Below are positions 61,609 to 64,000 of a stretch of 64,000 nucleotides of DNA, piece by piece. Source of the DNA: Arthrobacter gallicola (GTDB taxonomy: Bacteria; Actinomycetota; Actinomycetes; Actinomycetales; Micrococcaceae); assembly GCF_014836775.1 (NCBI RefSeq), contig NZ_JACSQD010000007.1, forward strand, positions 215,532 to 279,531. Direction: 5' to 3'. A program made the position numbers and the translations under genes. Every line of letters starts with the position of its first letter. Within the stretch, counting starts at the first letter, position 1. The notes beneath the pieces were generated by a model. That model was not told where the DNA came from, did no database searches, and worked only from the letters and a program-made list of their open reading frames with translations.

Positions 61609-62982
61609 TTAGGTGCCGGGGATGGCCTTGCCCGGGTTCAGGATTCCCGCCGGGTCAAAGACGGCTTTGACCCGGCGCTGGAGTTCGAGCACCTCGGCCT
61701 GCTGTTCCTGGGACAGCCAGCGGAGCTTGAACTGTCCCACACCGTGTTCGCCGGTGATGGTTCCGCCCAGCCCCAGGGCAACAGTGATGGATTCGTCCAG
61801 GGCTGCGTCCAGGCGGGCCGCACCTGCGGCGCCCTCCGCGGTGCTGACCCAGAAGGTCGGGTGCAGGTTGCCGTCTCCGGCGTGGGCCACAACCTTGAGC
61901 CGGACGCCATGATCGCGGGCCATCCGCTCGAGTTCCGCCACGTAGTGCACCAGCTGGGAGCGCGGCACAGCCACGTCTTCTCCAACCCGCAGCTCGTGGT
62001 CGACGGCGTCTCCGCGGCTGTGCCGGCGCAGTTCCACCAGGCGCTCGGCTTCAGCCGACCCGGCAGAAGTGACCGTTCCGCCGAGTCCGGACAGGACGGT
62101 ACGGACGGCGTCCGCTTCGGCCTCGGCGCCGAAGCCGTCGGTCTGGATCAGGAGCAGCGCCCCGCCCCGGGTGCCGAGGTCCGAGCCATGGGCGCCGTCG
62201 AGCGCTGCCATCGTGGCGCCGTCGAGCAGTTCCATGATCGCGGGCTGGACTCTGGCCGCGCCGACGGCGAGCACACCGGCCGCAGCGGTCCGGAAGTCAG
62301 GGAAAAAGGCCGCGACGGTCCGTACCTCCCGCGGCAGGTAGCGCAGCCGGACGGTGATTCCCACAACGACGCCGAGGGTTCCTTCCGACCCGGTGAACAG
62401 GCCGGTCAGGTCGTACCCGGCGACACCCTTGAAGGTTGCGTGCCCGGTGTGGATCAGCGTTCCATCCGCCAGCACCACGTCCAGCGCCAGCACCGAGTCA
62501 CGGGTCACTCCGTACTTGGTGCAGCGCAGCCCGCCGGCGTTGGTGGCGACGTTACCGCCGATGGTGGAAATCCGGTAGCTGGCCGGATCAGGCGCATACA
62601 TCAGACCGTGCGGCCGGACGGCTTCGTTGAGGTCGGCATTAATCACGCCCGGTTCGACGACGGCGAGTTCATCACCTGCCCGAATGTCCAGGATCCGGTT
62701 CATCTTCTCCAGGCTCAGGACAATGCAGTTGCGGGTGGCATGGGCTCCGCCCGAAACACCGGTGCCGGCTCCGCGCGGCACCACGGCCGTGTTTGTGCGC
62801 GAGGCCCAGCGCAGGATGTTCTGTACATCGGCCACGGTTTCCGCCCACACGACTGCCAGCGGTTCTACGAGTTCCTGCACCGGCCCCTGGTCTTTGGCAT
62901 ACGCTGCCAGGGTGGTCGAATCGGTCGCCAGGGAAACGCCGGGAAGGGCAAGCGCTAGGTCGTGCAGAACATCGGTGGTCAT
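61609..62982 (-). CDS. FAD-binding oxidase, GlcD / D-lactate dehydrogenase type
   Basis: 457-residue flavoprotein. The PCMH-type FAD domain covers about residues 35-210 (VVPRGAGTGVSGGAHATRNC; TIGGNVATNAGGLRCTKYGV), and the FAD-oxidase C-terminal domain follows, with VVAHAGDGNLHPTFWV and GEHGVGQFKLRWLSQEQ metal and substrate motifs. It oxidises a 2-hydroxy acid such as glycolate or D-lactate. The ATG at 62982 follows TAGCCT by 7 bases on the minus strand. The SRPBCC gene ends 10 bases upstream, so the two may also be co-transcribed. Confidence 0.9.
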   Translation of the reverse strand: MTTDVLHDLALALPGVSLATDSTTLAAYAKDQGPVQELVEPLAVVWAETVADVQNILRWASRTNTAVVPRGAGTGVSGGAHATRNCIVLSLEKMNRILDIRAGDELAVVEPGVINADLNEAVRPHGLMYAPDPASYRISTIGGNVATNAGGLRCTKYGVTRDSVLALDVVLADGTLIHTGHATFKGVAGYDLTGLFTGSEGTLGVVVGITVRLRYLPREVRTVAAFFPDFRTAAAGVLAVGAARVQPAIMELLDGATMAALDGAHGSDLGTRGGALLLIQTDGFGAEAEADAVRTVLSGLGGTVTSAGSAEAERLVELRRHSRGDAVDHELRVGEDVAVPRSQLVHYVAELERMARDHGVRLKVVAHAGDGNLHPTFWVSTAEGAAGAARLDAALDESITVALGLGGTITGEHGVGQFKLRWLSQEQQAEVLELQRRVKAVFDPAGILNPGKAIPGT

Positions 62983-62992
62983 ATGCAGAAGG

Positions 62993-63475
62993 CTACCGGG
63001 CGCCCATGAACCGGGCGTAACGTTGCAGGACATTGCGCCATTGTCCGGCCAGCCGGTCACGGACCTCCAAGCCATCGGGGAGCCGGCCGAAGCCCGAGTG
63101 CTGCACCGAAACACGGGTGTGGTTTTCCTGCGGCTCGAACCTCAGCTCGACAGTGGTTGGGACTGCTGGGCTGTGTCCCAGGAACCAGTCCATGGTCAAC
63201 AGCTCATCCGGGCGGATTTCCCGGACCGTCCCCCAGAGCGCGCGCTCCTCATCGAGGCTCGTCTCCGTCAGGGAACCGCCCTCGAACTCCGGGTGCATCC
63301 CTTCGCCGAAGGTGCTGAACTCAGCGGGCCACCACAGGTGCAGGTACTCGTGGAAACCGCTGAACGCTTCCTCCGTTTCACGGGGAACGGTGCAGGATTC
63401 CACGATGTCGGCGACGGCGGCTGTGCCCTGCTGCGGCTCGGGGTCCGGGGCGTGGGAGAACAAGGAGGAAGTCAT
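62993..63475 (-). CDS. SRPBCC (START/Bet v1-like) domain protein
   Basis: 160-residue protein with the AHSA1/SRPBCC pattern: VPRETEEAFSGFHEYLHLWW, PDELLTMDWFLG, TTVELRFEPQENHTRVSVQH then LAGQWRNVLQRYARFM. These proteins have a deep ligand pocket; the ligand is unknown. The ATG at 63475 follows TAGGCT by six bases on the minus strand, though GAGGT just before the ATG might also act as a ribosome site. Confidence 0.83.
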   Translation of the reverse strand: MTSSLFSHAPDPEPQQGTAAVADIVESCTVPRETEEAFSGFHEYLHLWWPAEFSTFGEGMHPEFEGGSLTETSLDEERALWGTVREIRPDELLTMDWFLGHSPAVPTTVELRFEPQENHTRVSVQHSGFGRLPDGLEVRDRLAGQWRNVLQRYARFMGAR

Positions 63476-63559
63476 ACCTCAAGCCTAAGTACTCCGGTGC
63501 CCGGCGAATCTACCCGGTTCCGATGCTGAGCGCGGGGCAGGGCTGACAACATGTCGGTG

Positions 63560-63706
63560 AGTGTGCAGGTCTGGCGACCTCACCCGCCCTCGCCCGCGCT
63601 GGATGTGCAGGTATGGCGGCTTCCGCGGCTCTCGCCCGCGCTGGATGTGCAGGTATGGTGACCTCACCCGCCCTCGCCCGCGCTGGATGTGCAGGTATGG
63701 TGACCA
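63560..63706. repeat. 42-bp tandem repeat, three units and a partial fourth, with an inverted end
   Basis: Units begin at 63560, 63602, 63644 and 63686 with (G/A)(A/G)TGTGCAGGT(A/C)TGG and end CGCCCGCGCTG. The inner part of unit 2 differs. Just after, 63719-63740 holds an inverted copy of the unit start (GGTCGCCATATCTGCACATC). Possible coding on either strand gives only Arg/Pro-rich 14-residue repeats with no gene signals. It lies in the gap between the SRPBCC gene and the rRNA terminator. Confidence 0.85.
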
Positions 63707-63740
63707 AGATCGCGCGGAGGTCGCCATATCTGCACATCGA

Positions 63741-63904
63741 CCGTCGGCGGCCGTGGGATTCCGGGGCCAGATCCGGAGGCGCAGGCCATTGCCCAGCCCG
63801 TCAGCCGTCCAGGCCCTCAGCCGCCAGGCCCAGCAGGTGTTGCCGGGTATTCCCGGTCCCGGACTCACCCCAGGAACCACGAAACCGTTGCGGGTGTTAA
63901 ACAC
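63741..63904. other. Non-coding spacer before the rRNA terminator
   Basis: No gene with start signals or recognisable product is seen between the repeat block and the terminator hairpin. Confidence 0.5.
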
Positions 63905-63937
63905 TTCAGGCCCCGCACCAATAGTGCGGGGCCTGAA
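63905..63937 (-). terminator. rRNA operon terminator
   Basis: Perfect 14-bp stem TTCAGGCCCCGCAC / GTGCGGGGCCTGAA with a 5-base loop, 34 bases beyond the 5S rRNA 3' end, followed on the minus strand by GTGTTTAA. Confidence 0.8.
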
Positions 63938-63970
63938 ACGGGCCAGGAAGAAACCTGGTCTTCTAATGAT

Positions 63971-64000
63971 TGTCCGGCGGTGACCTACTCTCCCACACCC
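63971..64000 (-). rRNA. rrf: 5S ribosomal RNA, 3' end (rest outside window)
   Basis: The minus strand reads GGGTGTGGGAGAGTAGGTCA then CCGCCGGACA, the conserved 3' end of actinobacterial 5S rRNA. The rest of the rRNA operon must lie to the right. The 3' end is placed at 63971. Confidence 0.92.

Noticed and set aside
63560..63706. CRISPR array
   Set aside because: The 42-bp units follow each other directly without spacers, unit 2 differs inside the repeat, and no cas gene is near.

Overview
The window is high-GC chromosomal DNA with the gene content, codon use and signals of an Arthrobacter-like actinobacterium (Micrococcaceae). Supporting points are the NhaA-DsbA fusion, the DUF4032 kinase-like protein, the otsA-otsB pair, many GTG starts, and start codons lying 6-7 bases after a TANNNT -10 box, which suggests leaderless transcripts. 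The right edge cuts into the 3' end of a 5S rRNA on the minus strand.

Layout. 1-5.6 kb is a maltodextrin locus: malE and a cut malF on the minus strand, facing a GH13 alpha-glucosidase and a LacI-type regulator on the plus strand, with LacI-like operators between them. 5.7-16.8 kb holds housekeeping and small hypothetical genes: DoxX, ZapE, DUF1540, an HNH protein, an S4 protein, NhaA-DsbA, an MbcA-like orphan antitoxin, Pth2, a LysE exporter and an amino-acid-type binding lipoprotein. 17.9-27.2 kb is a minus-strand operon with an amidohydrolase, a complete peptide-type ABC importer and an FAD amine oxidase, facing a TetR gene. 27.2-35.7 kb has a MocR regulator facing an EamA exporter, two alpha/beta hydrolases, a LuxR regulator split by two frameshifts, and a DUF2975/Xre pair.

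35.9-44.4 kb is a carbohydrate-acid catabolic cluster: a TIM-barrel isomerase-like protein, an SDR, a GntP permease, a GntR regulator, a 3-hydroxyacyl-CoA-dehydrogenase-like enzyme, a DAK-type kinase, a TPI-like isomerase and an RpiB-like isomerase. The last three match the known route from L-erythrulose to erythrose-4-phosphate. The same CCTATAGG palindrome sits at both divergent promoters around the regulator.

44.4-52.5 kb is a gene-poor, decayed accessory region ending at tRNA-Thr(UGU). It holds an OGG-like protein, lipoproteins, gene remnants, a frameshifted excisionase-like gene beside the tRNA, a small secreted peptide plus a two-TM protein, and a perfect 26-bp palindrome. No integrase remains.

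52.6-64 kb returns to core genes: a DsbA-like anchored protein, otsA-otsB, an MsmK-type ATPase that could power the MalEF importer (no ATPase is visible next to malE), DUF4032, DUF4190, a second alpha-glucosidase, a GlcD-type oxidase, an SRPBCC protein, a 42-bp tandem repeat and the rRNA terminator. The two alpha-glucosidase genes, 57 kb apart, share an apparently exact 1,051-bp block with abrupt ends, which points to recent gene conversion.
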